From: an uncultured Eubacteriales bacterium
Lineage (GTDB): Bacteria > Bacillota > Clostridia > Lachnospirales > Lachnospiraceae
DNA length: 33,431 nt
Direction: 5' to 3'
Assembly: GCA_900545175.1 (NCBI GenBank)
Contig: UQYF01000032.1
Coordinates: 1-33,431, forward strand
The position numbers and the translations under genes are program-made. The notes under the pieces are model-generated. The model searched no databases, had not been told where the DNA came from, and worked only from the letters and a program-made list of their open reading frames with translations. Positions 1-7,586 of the stretch are shown here, in pieces; within the stretch, counting starts at the first letter, position 1; each line of letters starts with the position of its first letter.

Positions 1-60
1 TCTATCATTCACCACAAATGAGCCAGCCGCCTATGTTGTGTTATATCCGCGAACAGTGAG

Positions 61-90
61 CCAAGCTGACACGCTGGCGTGTCAATTTGG
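61..90. promoter_or_regulatory. 30-bp palindrome upstream of the LysR remnant
   Basis: The arms CCAA-gc-TGACACG and CGTGTCA-at-TTGG flank a CTGG centre, about 100 bp before the LysR start. No T-run follows, so a terminator is unlikely. A LysR-type or other dimeric regulator site is an inference. The rest of 1-193 shows no gene. Confidence 0.35.
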
Positions 91-193
91 CGAATGTTAA
101 TTGCCTGTAATGTCGATGTATGCCGGTGTAAAATCCAATGTATAGACTTTTCAGCAATCTTTTGCGGCAGCTTCGCCCGGAAATGAGGTTAAT

Positions 194-829
194 ATGCTTA
201 ATTTAGAAGAATTAAAACAGCTTGTTTCATTCGCAGATAGCGGAACTCTCGCCAAAGTTGCGGAGGATTTTCACATATCGACACCATCCGTCACAAGGTC
301 AATGAAGAACCTTGAAGAATCGTTCGGCGTTTCACTTTTTGTAAGGAGCAAGAACAAAATTGCCTTAAATGAAACAGGGCGCATTGCTGTCACATATGCC
401 AGAAAGCTATTGCAGGAAGCAGAACAGATGCTCACTGCCATTCATGATTTTGATGAAAGACAGCATACCATCACCGTGAAATCCTGTGCTCCGGCACCTC
501 TGTGGGAGCTTTTAAAGAAAATCGAAAAAAAATATCCCGGATTCACAATTTCATCCGGGATATGTCAGAACAATGAAGTTATACAGTTTATGGAAAAAAA
601 TGCATGTGATTATGCAATACTGCCATATCAATTATCACTTCCTCATTGGAGCGCAAAAGAATTTATGAGGGAGCATCTGTTCGTGTGTGTTCCATCCGGA
701 CATGAGCTTCATTTTTGCGACCTGAACTGCTTCAATTTCCTGTTAAAATCGGAATTAGATTTCACCAGGACATATATCGCAATAATACGCAGCATCACAT
801 TTTTTGCATATGTAATTTTCTGTTGCTAA
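194..829 (+). pseudogene. LysR-type transcriptional regulator, 3'-truncated remnant
   Basis: Residues 1-60 form a typical LysR winged helix-turn-helix (an LEELKQLVSFADSGTLAKVA-like start, then STPSVTRSMKNLEESFG). A linker and the first half of the effector-binding domain follow, to about residue 188. LysR proteins are usually near 290-300 residues. Here the recognisable sequence stops around position 758-770, where the frame runs into the antisense of a radical SAM gene and ends in an unrelated hydrophobic tail. The start at 194 follows GAGG with 5-nt spacing. The two genes are tail to tail, so one deletion removing the convergent 3' ends of both explains the junction. It could still express a DNA-binding fragment, but ligand control would be lost. 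Confidence 0.7.
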
Positions 830-1228
830 CATTCTACTATATATACCAAACCGTTCCCAAATCTCATCATATTTCTCTTTTGTTAATAGCTCACCTTTAT
901 GGCGCAGCTTCATGCATGGGCACATTTTTCCATTATAGTCTATAATAAAACTGTTAAGTGCCACATTGCACCGAAATACATATTCATTATTTAATAATTC
1001 CTGAATAATATCATTTCTGTCAACAGTTTTCTTCTCGCCATTTTTCATCTGTTCAAAATGATTTTCAAATTCATGTTTCAACACATCTGCCATTCGAACC
1101 TGATGTTTTTTAGGTGCATCATCCTTATCTATTGTCGAACATATTTCAAATGTATATACAAAAGGTATATTCATTCGATTGGCTATCGCTTTCATTTCAC
1201 TAATTTGTTCTAAAATCTCATTCAACAC
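755..1228 (-). pseudogene. Radical SAM/SPASM protein, C-terminal fragment
   Basis: The fragment carries a SPASM-type auxiliary cluster pattern. A first Cys pair lies in an FIIDYNGKMCPCMK segment, and a CxxCxxxxxCxxC set (CKKCDAAYYCDIC) sits at the C-terminus. Coding resemblance continues upstream of the nominal GTG at 1228 (a VSLKTPVLNE-like stretch) to a stop at 1253-1255. The radical SAM core with its CxxxCxxC motif is absent, so at least half of the protein is missing. At the 3' end the frame stops two residues after CPG, at the junction with the LysR remnant. Both ends are therefore broken. It may once have been a peptide maturase or an anaerobic sulfatase-maturase relative. That identity is inferred only from the SPASM cysteines. 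Confidence 0.6.
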
Positions 1229-1277
1229 CGGTGTTTTTAAAGATACTCTACTCTAAGTATAATTTTTCTTTTAAGCA

Positions 1278-2495
1278 CTACGTCAACATCAAATCCCTTC
1301 TTCTAAGCAGAAAATCTATAATATTCATATGAACTATTCCATCGTGGCTCATATCAATCTTGTCAAGCGACATTACATATTTTGGTGAAGCGTCCGTTAT
1401 TCTGCTGTATGCTCCAAATTCCCTTTTAACGGTTTCCTCACTCGCTAACAGGTAAGCAACCTGAATAAAACATTTTTTTCCGTTCCTTATTGCAACAAAA
1501 TCAATTTCCCCTTTATAGGTTTTTCCTGCGAAAACTGTAAAACCTCTTGTCAGAAGTTCGTTATATATGATATTTTCAAGAAAAAAAGTATCTTCATAAT
1601 TAATCGCATTGGTATTTATTGTTCTAAACCCCATGTCAACCGCATACTGTTTCTCACGATTGCTTAGCGCAGTTTTTCCTACAATATTGTATCTTCCGAC
1701 ACCATGAATCAGATACACTTTCTTCATTCTGTCAATATAATTGTAAACTGTTCTTTTAGATATCTCTTTATTATTTTTTCTGAATGTATCGACAATATTA
1801 TCTATTGATAATTCTTTTCCCGCATTTGCAAGAATATATAAGGAAATATCCATAAAATTCTTTTTATCAGTTCTTTTGCTCTTTCCTACAATGTCCCTGT
1901 TCACAATACCCTCATAAAGATTTGAAAGATATCTGTGAATTGAAGTATCATCCCTATAATCAAAACGTAACGGAAACCCTCCCCATTTAAGGTAGTTAGA
2001 AAACAAGTCGTCGCTCCAATCCATTTTATTTATCTCATAGTATTGTTTCATTTCATAAAATGAAAACGGAAGCACCTCAAATTCAACTGTTCTGCCTGTA
2101 AGTAAAGTCGAAAGTTCTCCCGAAAGCAGCGTGGAATTACTTCCGGTCACAAACAATGAGACATCAAGGGTCGCTCTAAATGAAGCCAATGCCTTTTCAA
2201 AATTTTTTACATGTTGAATTTCATCTAAAAAAATATAATATTTGCCATTGTTATCTATTCTGCTTTTAATTTCACTGTTCAAATCAGAAGCATCGATAAT
2301 ATAGTCATAGTCCAAATCTTCAAGATTCAGATAAATTATATGATTTTCACAAACACCGTTTTCGATAAGTTCATCCTTTATCGTATCAAGCAAAATTGAT
2401 TTTCCTGCTCTTCTCACCCCTGTAATAACCTTGATAATATCGGACTCATAGTATGGTCTTATTTGTTCAAGATAAGTCTCTCGTTTCAGTCTCAT
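1278..2495 (-). CDS. AAA-type ATPase with DUF4143 C-terminal domain
   Basis: This 405-residue protein has a Walker A motif (GVRRAGKS) near residue 27 and a Walker B-like YYIFLDEIQHV segment near 90. A sensor-like FVTGSNSTLLSGELSTLLTG stretch follows. The C-terminal half (residues about 210-400) resembles DUF4143, with an FENIIYNELL-like stretch and a nuclease-like E-IDFVA segment. Family members are common in gut anaerobes and are mostly uncharacterised. Some authors relate them to ATPase/PD-(D/E)xK nucleases. The start at 2495 is chosen because AGGAGGTG lies directly upstream; an in-frame ATG at 2516 would precede that ribosome binding site. The gene looks intact. Both neighbours (the SPASM fragment and the DUF1848 remnant) are broken, as if this module had inserted between them. 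A 40-bp repeat array lies immediately upstream. Confidence 0.85.
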   Translation of the reverse strand: MRLKRETYLEQIRPYYESDIIKVITGVRRAGKSILLDTIKDELIENGVCENHIIYLNLEDLDYDYIIDASDLNSEIKSRIDNNGKYYIFLDEIQHVKNFEKALASFRATLDVSLFVTGSNSTLLSGELSTLLTGRTVEFEVLPFSFYEMKQYYEINKMDWSDDLFSNYLKWGGFPLRFDYRDDTSIHRYLSNLYEGIVNRDIVGKSKRTDKKNFMDISLYILANAGKELSIDNIVDTFRKNNKEISKRTVYNYIDRMKKVYLIHGVGRYNIVGKTALSNREKQYAVDMGFRTINTNAINYEDTFFLENIIYNELLTRGFTVFAGKTYKGEIDFVAIRNGKKCFIQVAYLLASEETVKREFGAYSRITDASPKYVMSLDKIDMSHDGIVHMNIIDFLLRRRDLMLT

Positions 2496-2534
2496 TTTAT
2501 GCACCTCCTTTTTCATATTTTACTGTTTTTTATA

Positions 2535-2775
2535 TTTTTATGCAAGATATACTTGCACAAATTAAGGTTTTTGCATTTTTATGCAAGCTAATCCTGCACA
2601 TATTTTAATGTTCTTGTTTCTGTGCAAGCATGTTTTGCACAAAATTGTAATTTTATATTTTATACAATACATCCTGCATAAAATGTAATCTTATTGCTTT
2701 GCGCAATTTTAGCTTATACAAAATGCAATTTTAATGTTTTTATCCAATATATTATTTCACTAAATATCATAGCTT
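2535..2775. repeat. Six degenerate 40/41-bp tandem repeats with internal dyads
   Basis: Units are anchored at 2541, 2582, 2623, 2663, 2702 and 2743, giving periods of 41, 41, 40, 39 and 41 bp. The unit nearest the ATPase gene contains TGCAAG-atata-CTTGCA. The next two keep TGCAAG...TGCA, and the rest are progressively degenerate (TACAAT...TGCATA and similar). A T-rich stretch precedes each dyad and a TTTTAATG-like stretch follows. The array fills the upstream region of the ATPase gene, so operator repeats or a recombination site are possible. Spacing near four helical turns would place all dyads on one DNA face. Confidence 0.7.
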
Positions 2776-3292
2776 TACTTTTATTAAAAAATATCCAGCC
2801 GCATCTGCCCATCAATCCAGCATCTCTGCTTTGCCTCATGTATAAAATCCCCCGGCATACTGCCACCAAGCAGGAACAGTCCGCACCGTAAGCTTCCGGT
2901 ACCCTGCCCTCGGCACATGGTCTTATCGTCATGCCGTATTCTCTTGCAATTTTCACAAATGTGCTGCCTATATAGATTCTGTCATTTTTCGAAACCGCAG
3001 CTGCACCCGGCATGTTTCTCTCAACCTTTTTATATATGTCGATAAAGCTGATAACGCAGGTTTTCGTGTAGCCGGACAGATTTTTTGCCATCTTAGAAAA
3101 CTCATTTATAAGCCAATCGACTGTGTGAACTTTATCGACAATTATAGGGTCATAGCGCCAGCCTACGCTGTCCGTGCCGACAATGTTAGACAGCCTTTTA
3201 AAATTCTCCATCACTATTTCTTTTGCCGGAACATTGGGTTCAATGTCCTTTCCGTAAGGAGTAATTGTGACAAACCACTGAAATATCCTCAT
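2714..3292 (-). pseudogene. DUF1848 family protein, truncated and frameshifted remnant
   Basis: The frame has several DUF1848 hallmarks: TPYGKDIEPN, VGWRYDPIIV, LSGYTKTCVISFIDIYKK and REYGMTIRPCAEG. Full members are about 300 residues and start with a long N-terminal part that is absent here. The frame begins inside the family alignment, exactly where the sirtuin gene ends (about 3283-3290). Near 2870, after AYGADCS, the meaningful frame appears to shift: another frame reads GGSMPGDFIHEA, which fits the family better than the printed frame. The C-terminal cysteine region is lost and the frame runs into the repeat array. The upstream junction with the sirtuin and the loss of both ends indicate a deletion-generated pseudogene. 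DUF1848 function is not established. Confidence 0.7.
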
Positions 3293-4184
3293 TCACGCTG
3301 ACCGACTTGTCCACTATCTCACCCGGCACATATGCCTCGCCCTTGTTGATGCACACATAGAAGGCATTCTTCCAGCCGGCTGCATACTTCCAGAAATTAT
3401 ATTTTATTATACCGGGTGTGTTAAAGCCTACCCCTAATTCAAGGAATAAAATCTTCTGCCCTCTGTAATTTTCCATGAATTTTTCATACCTGTCTGCTGC
3501 CATATACCAGCCGTCATCCTGAACAAAAGTGTTGTCCGCACGAAGGTTCATGCTCATCGGTCTGCCGCATTTAGGGCATCTTGGAACAAGTTCTGTTGGT
3601 ATTGTGAGCTTTATTTCAGTATCTTGCGGCTTTACAAGAATGTTCTCTGTCTTTCCGTCTTTTTCCGAATCCGCACACTGTATATTTTCAATTTTAAAGC
3701 CCTGACTTAACACCATCTTCTTTATAATTTCTTCGTTATCGTAAGTCTTGTCATGGCAAGGCCTGCTGCACTGAAAGAGCCCATAATCCCCCTGCGTGTA
3801 AAACATCCTCTCCTTGTCAAATCCTGCCTTCTGAAAACAGTGGTCTACATTGGTTGTAAGCACAAAATAATCTTTATTTTTTACCAATTCAAAAATATCT
3901 CTATATAAAGGCTTCGGTGGATTCATATATCGGTTCACATACACATATCTGCTCCAGTATGCCCAATACTCCTCTAACGTGTCAAAATCATAAAAACCGC
4001 CTGAATACATATCTGTAAAGCCGTATTTTTCTCCAAAATCTGAAAAATATCTGTCAAAACGCTCACCACTGTAAGTAAACCCTGCCGCAGTTGAAAGACC
4101 GGCTCCTGCTCCTATTACAACCGCATCAGCCTGTTCTAACTTCTCTTTTATTATATTTATTCTATTTAAATAGTCTTTATTCAT
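3240..4184 (-). CDS. Macrodomain-linked class M sirtuin (SirTM), probable protein ADP-ribosyltransferase
   Basis: This 314-residue Sir2-fold protein has GAGAGLSTAAG (residues 25-35, NAD binding), TNVD (111-114) and a zinc ribbon of Cys139/Cys143 with Cys203/Cys206 (CPKC). The canonical deacetylase HG catalytic histidine is replaced by TQGDYG (130-135). That Gln, together with Asn112, is the signature of SirTM enzymes. Characterised SirTMs transfer ADP-ribose to a lipoylated GcvH-like carrier. The start at 4184 is preferred over 4271 because it begins just before the conserved core and leaves 37 bp after the macrodomain stop; the ribosome binding site is weak. The last residues (after NEDIS) read through DUF1848 sequence, so the natural C-terminus seems to be replaced by about ten foreign residues. 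The pairing with the upstream macrodomain gene strongly supports the call. Confidence 0.85.
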   Translation of the reverse strand: MNKDYLNRINIIKEKLEQADAVVIGAGAGLSTAAGFTYSGERFDRYFSDFGEKYGFTDMYSGGFYDFDTLEEYWAYWSRYVYVNRYMNPPKPLYRDIFELVKNKDYFVLTTNVDHCFQKAGFDKERMFYTQGDYGLFQCSRPCHDKTYDNEEIIKKMVLSQGFKIENIQCADSEKDGKTENILVKPQDTEIKLTIPTELVPRCPKCGRPMSMNLRADNTFVQDDGWYMAADRYEKFMENYRGQKILFLELGVGFNTPGIIKYNFWKYAAGWKNAFYVCINKGEAYVPGEIVDKSVSVNEDISVVCHNYSLRKGH

Positions 4185-4221
4185 TGAATTTTCCCTGTTT
4201 AATTCGTCCGTACCGACTGAT

Positions 4222-4995
4222 TTATCTGAGCAGCCTTGTGTATATCTGCTCATCCTCTTCCTTAAAAACATTGAATACCAGCTTCATTCCCGACTGTGTT
4301 TTGTTTTTATAGTCTTTAACTGTCCTAACCGCAATCTGTGCCGCCCTCTCATTAGGAAACATAAACACACCTGTGGATATGCAGCAAAATGCAATACTTT
4401 TTACATCATTTTTTTCTGCCGCTTCAAGACATGAATTATAGCACGACTCTAAAAGACGCTCATGTTCCCTTGTAAGCCGTCCATGCACAATCGGTCCCAC
4501 CGTATGAATAACATAATCACATGGAAGATTGAACGCCGGAGTAATCTTTGCCTGTCCTGTCGGCTCCTCATGCCCCTGCTTTGACATCATATCGTTACAG
4601 TAATTTCTAAGCTGCACTCCCGCATAAGTGTGAATACAGTTGTCAATACAGCTATGACAAGGCTGATAGCAGCCTGTCATCCCACTGTTGGCGGCATTCA
4701 CAATCGTTCCCACTCTCAGCCTTGTGATATCGCCGCGCCATATATATATATCCGGCTGTATTTCAGTCATATCATCTATGCTCACTATTCCTTTATCCAT
4801 ATTGACCTGACGCAGATATTCATCCTGAGCTTTTATGAACCCTTCATCAACTGCCCCTGCCATTCTGATATTCATAAGTGAGCGGAGAAGCTTTTTCTGC
4901 TCTTGTGTATCAGATGGTATCGATACATTTAATAAATTTTTCTGTTCGTCTAACAATCTTCCTATTAAATAACGCCGTCTTTCACTCTGATTCAT
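4222..4995 (-). CDS. Zinc-dependent macrodomain, SirTM-associated ADP-ribosyl hydrolase
   Basis: This is a 257-residue protein. After an N-terminal helical part (1-80) the macrodomain shows GDIT (88-91), IVNAANSGMTGC (98-109), and then QPCHSC and IDNCIH (111-122). The latter is the Cys/His zinc-binding insertion typical of macrodomains encoded with SirTM. A YVIHTVGPIV strand and an ISTGVFMFP phosphate-binding loop follow. The family removes ADP-ribose from the target modified by SirTM. The start at 4995 follows GGAGGTGGAGATAAGT. The gene lies 37 bp upstream of SirTM on the same strand, consistent with an operon. The GcvH-L carrier and LplA2 ligase, often in this operon, are absent from the window, so the substrate here is open. 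The neighbouring flavin/Fe-S gene fits the redox setting reported for the system but may be coincidental. Confidence 0.88.
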   Translation of the reverse strand: MNQSERRRYLIGRLLDEQKNLLNVSIPSDTQEQKKLLRSLMNIRMAGAVDEGFIKAQDEYLRQVNMDKGIVSIDDMTEIQPDIYIWRGDITRLRVGTIVNAANSGMTGCYQPCHSCIDNCIHTYAGVQLRNYCNDMMSKQGHEEPTGQAKITPAFNLPCDYVIHTVGPIVHGRLTREHERLLESCYNSCLEAAEKNDVKSIAFCCISTGVFMFPNERAAQIAVRTVKDYKNKTQSGMKLVFNVFKEEDEQIYTRLLR

Positions 4996-5115
4996 ACTTA
5001 TCTCCACCTCCAATTTACCACAAAACATTTTTTCTCTATCACAGCTTACAATATTTTTACCGATTCACTAACGCATATATTTAAAAAAGTACCGTCCACA
5101 TTGCAGATTAATATA

Positions 5116-5703
5116 TTACCCTCTTCTCTTAACAGCATTTACAGGGCAGTTCTCATAACAGTTACCGCAATGCAGGCAGTGGTTCTGATTAATCATGTAC
5201 GGCTGCCCCTCATTGATACACCTTTGCGGACAATTTCTTTTACAGGTTCCGCAGCCTATACAGGCATCTGTTATAAAATACCCCTTCTCCTTAATTTCAA
5301 AATCGCCGAGATGATATGTTTCCCCGAATATCGGATTCACTCCAAGATTAAAATACTCAACCTCCGCCTTATCAATGCAGAATATTATTCCTATATCTTT
5401 CGTGTCTCCCGGATATACATTTGCAAGATACGGCTGCTCTTCAAAAATCGAGTCGCGCCATTTTACCTGTTCGGAATCATCCACCGCATATGCCCTGCCT
5501 GACAGCCTTATCATCTCTTTATACTTAGTATAGCACAGAATCTGTACTCTTCCATCCTCCATAAGCTCCCTGCAAAAGTTCTTGCCTCTCGCCGTGAAAA
5601 AATATAATGCATCCTGCTCATAATGGATAGCACTGATATTTCTAATCTGCGGTGCTCCTTCTCTGTCCACTGTTGCGAACGCAAGCACACCGACCAACTT
5701 CAT
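5116..5703 (-). CDS. Flavin split-barrel protein fused to a 2x[4Fe-4S] ferredoxin, 5' end probably lost
   Basis: Residues 1-130 fit a pyridoxamine 5'-phosphate oxidase-like FMN split barrel (VGVLAFATVDREGAPQIRNI, ALYFFTARGKNF, VQILCYTKY). The C-terminus has two CxxCxxCxxxCP motifs (CIGCGTCKRNCP and CLHCGNCYENCP), so it probably moves electrons between flavin and ferredoxin-type donors. Homologues normally start about 10-20 residues earlier. Here the codons upstream of the ATG still look coding (TCLKK) but run straight into a GGGACA...TGTCCC palindrome and a stop. No well-spaced ribosome binding site precedes 5703. The first strand/helix and the translation signal therefore seem to have been replaced by the repeat. 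The gene follows the nitroreductase gene on the same strand and may belong to the ACGX cluster. Confidence 0.75.
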   Translation of the reverse strand: MKLVGVLAFATVDREGAPQIRNISAIHYEQDALYFFTARGKNFCRELMEDGRVQILCYTKYKEMIRLSGRAYAVDDSEQVKWRDSIFEEQPYLANVYPGDTKDIGIIFCIDKAEVEYFNLGVNPIFGETYHLGDFEIKEKGYFITDACIGCGTCKRNCPQRCINEGQPYMINQNHCLHCGNCYENCPVNAVKRRG

Positions 5704-5723
5704 CTTCTTAAGACATGTCGCTA

Positions 5724-5753
5724 TTGGGACAGGGGTCTGACACCGTGTCCCAA
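5724..5753. repeat. REP-like palindrome, copy 1
   Basis: TTGGGACA and TGTCCCAA arms enclose GGGGTCTGACACCG. The same arms and core occur at 11304-11338, and a divergent copy lies at 9183-9215. The element sits where the start of the flavin/Fe-S gene would be expected. It resembles the short palindromes dispersed by RAYT-type transposases, but no such transposase is in the window. Confidence 0.7.
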
Positions 5754-5771
5754 GCGTGTGTCAAAACATGC

Positions 5772-6227
5772 TTATTCTATTATCTTGATTCGTCCGGGCT
5801 TGCACAGTTTGCTGTGAGGCTGTTCGCCGTCTATGTATCCAAGAATCACGAAGCCCTGACAGGCATACCCCTCAGGCACACCCCATTCTTCCATAAAGTC
5901 TCTGCCCTCCTCCGAAGCAAATGTCTCATACCCGCACGACACTATGCAGGAGGCAATCCCAAGCTCCGTCGCCTGCAGTACCATATTCTCTATAATACAG
6001 AATGCGTCTGCCGTCCTGAACATAAAATTATCCTGCGAAAATACACAGACCACCGTAGGTGCGCCGTAAAAGCCATTTTTTATTGATGGGTCATCAATGG
6101 TGCTTGGCTGTTCCTTCGAGACATAGTTTCCGGCTTCAAGTATCTTTTCCAAATCATCCCTGCTAATCTGCTCATCAGTATATTTTCTTATCGAATGTCT
6201 TGATTTAATGATATCAAGCAAATTCAT
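5772..6227 (-). CDS. Nitroreductase-family protein with an apparent internal deletion
   Basis: The N-terminus MNLLDIIKSRHSIRKYTDEQ carries the RxSxRxY FMN-phosphate motif. The C-terminal part (PTVVCVFSQDNFMFRTADAF, ATELGIASCIV, EEWGVPEGYACQGFVILGY, KPGRIKIIE) is typical of clostridial NAD(P)H nitroreductase-like proteins of about 190 residues. Here the protein has only 151. The sequence jumps from ILEAGNY (29-35) directly to VSKEQPSTIDDP. The APNAGGxQ-like flavin loop and the following helix normally between these blocks, roughly 35-40 residues, are missing while the frame is kept. FMN binding is probably lost. The start at 6227 follows AAGGAGGAG with 5-nt spacing and is preferred to 6248. 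It lies 90 bp downstream of the ACGX maturase on the same strand. Confidence 0.75.
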   Translation of the reverse strand: MNLLDIIKSRHSIRKYTDEQISRDDLEKILEAGNYVSKEQPSTIDDPSIKNGFYGAPTVVCVFSQDNFMFRTADAFCIIENMVLQATELGIASCIVSCGYETFASEEGRDFMEEWGVPEGYACQGFVILGYIDGEQPHSKLCKPGRIKIIE

Positions 6228-6317
6228 AACCGCTCCTCCTTCCGGCATTATGGGGACTATTCTTCGTATATCTATTAAATTAACATTGTCATAGATACCA
6301 AAGACACATTCGCAATA

Positions 6318-7394
6318 TTACATTAGTTCAACTCCTGTGAGTTCATTTCTCGTTTTCCAGCACTGAGGGTCTGCGCCGTAGAAATCTCCTGTCGTTCCGT
6401 TTGCCACGGCAGGACAGCCACGGCACCATGCCTTAAGCTCACACTTGCTGCATTTTATAAATTTATCATAATCCCTGTACTTCTCCATCTGACATACCCA
6501 GACATCCGCCAGCCTGTCCTCAAATATATTTGCCACTCTGCTGTCGGTAACTCTCCTGCATGCCATGATATCGCCGTTTGAAGATATCGTTATATGGCAG
6601 TTGCCACAGTTGCAGCCTCCGTAAATCATCCCGTCCTTCGCATTTCCCGGCAATTTAAACTGTCCTGTCTCATACTCATATAGAGTCCACAGATGGTCCT
6701 TTTTATTAAAATAAGTCTCGCATCCTGCCGCCTCATATGCCTTGAACTTTGCATCGCAGATTTCAAGAAGCTTTCTGTATTCCTGCGGTGTCATGCTCGT
6801 ATCTACCTCCCCGCCGGTTGGCACATAGCGCGAAAATGCAAACACTTTAACCTTCGCCTTTACAACCTCATCAATAATATCCGGTATCTCATCCATATTC
6901 GTTTTTGACACCGTACTCATAATAACACTCTTAATTCCCGCACGATTAAGGCATTCTATCTTCTCAAGCGTCAAATCAAAGCTGCCCGGCTTTCGAAACC
7001 AATCGTGCGTCTTTCTCATTCCGTCAAGCGACATCTGATATTTCTCACATCCGCACACCTTTAACATCCGGCATATCTCACCATCAAGGTGGAACGGATT
7101 TCCCATAAGCGTAAATGGGATTTCCTTACTTTTTAGCAAAACCATAAGCTTCCAGAAATCAGGATGAAGAATAGGATCACCGCCGGTGATATAAAAATAA
7201 GGTATTCTGTTGTACACCCTGCAAAAATCCTCGCAAGCCTCCACTACATCCTGCATCTGCTGCCAGGTCATGCTCTTTAGATCCTTGCATCCCTTACCCA
7301 AAAAAATATAACAATGTTTACAACGCTGGTCACATTCATCCGTGATATGCCACTGGAAAGAAAAATATGACCTTACCTGATTATACTGACTCAT
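6318..7394 (-). CDS. Radical SAM/SPASM maturase, ACGX-repeat peptide system
   Basis: This 358-residue enzyme has CxxxCxxC at Cys21/25/28 (CDQRCKHC) and a SAM-binding GGDP in YFYITGGDPILHP. An SLDG strand and a C-terminal SPASM domain follow. Its auxiliary-cluster cysteines are GGCNCGNCH, MACRR, and then CSKCELKAWCRGCP plus a final QCW. This architecture fits peptide-modifying radical SAM enzymes that oxidise or crosslink Cys-rich precursors. The adjacent upstream gene encodes a protein with ACGxACGx repeats, matching the ACGX system named in published radical SAM/peptide surveys. The start follows GGGAG with a suitable gap. A strong hairpin at 7433-7463 separates it from the precursor gene, suggesting unequal expression. 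All key motifs are intact, unlike its neighbours. The chemical product of the system is, to my knowledge, not established. Confidence 0.9.
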   Translation of the reverse strand: MSQYNQVRSYFSFQWHITDECDQRCKHCYIFLGKGCKDLKSMTWQQMQDVVEACEDFCRVYNRIPYFYITGGDPILHPDFWKLMVLLKSKEIPFTLMGNPFHLDGEICRMLKVCGCEKYQMSLDGMRKTHDWFRKPGSFDLTLEKIECLNRAGIKSVIMSTVSKTNMDEIPDIIDEVVKAKVKVFAFSRYVPTGGEVDTSMTPQEYRKLLEICDAKFKAYEAAGCETYFNKKDHLWTLYEYETGQFKLPGNAKDGMIYGGCNCGNCHITISSNGDIMACRRVTDSRVANIFEDRLADVWVCQMEKYRDYDKFIKCSKCELKAWCRGCPAVANGTTGDFYGADPQCWKTRNELTGVELM

Positions 7395-7432
7395 CCTAAT
7401 CTCCCTTTCTTAACAGCCTGCCGCAATGAGGC

Positions 7433-7463
7433 GATGAGAAATTCACATAAGTGATTTCCCATC
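7433..7463 (-). promoter_or_regulatory. Intercistronic hairpin between ACGX precursor and maturase
   Basis: On the minus strand GATGGGAAATCAC pairs with GTG-a-ATTTCTCATC around a TTAT loop: 13 pairs with one G-U and a single bulged A. No U-tract follows immediately, so RNA stabilisation, processing or partial attenuation is more likely than full termination. The remaining 7464-7583 shows no gene. Confidence 0.6.
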
Positions 7464-7586
7464 TGCCATCAAAGCGATTTTTTAAATCTTTTCACAACAG
7501 GCAGCCTGATTCACACATAAGCTTTTACTGCATCTTAATTGACACTATCTGCAATTTAGATATCTTCTACTAATTTTTGTACTCTA

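Noticed and set aside
2535..2775. CRISPR array
   Set aside because: The 40/41-bp periodicity has no unique spacers between constant repeats, units decay steadily and no cas gene is near.
3240..4995. Sir2-based anti-phage defence (Thoeris- or DSR-like)
   Set aside because: The sirtuin lacks the defence-type domains and has the Gln-containing SirTM motif plus a linked Zn-macrodomain, which fits the ADP-ribosylation module.
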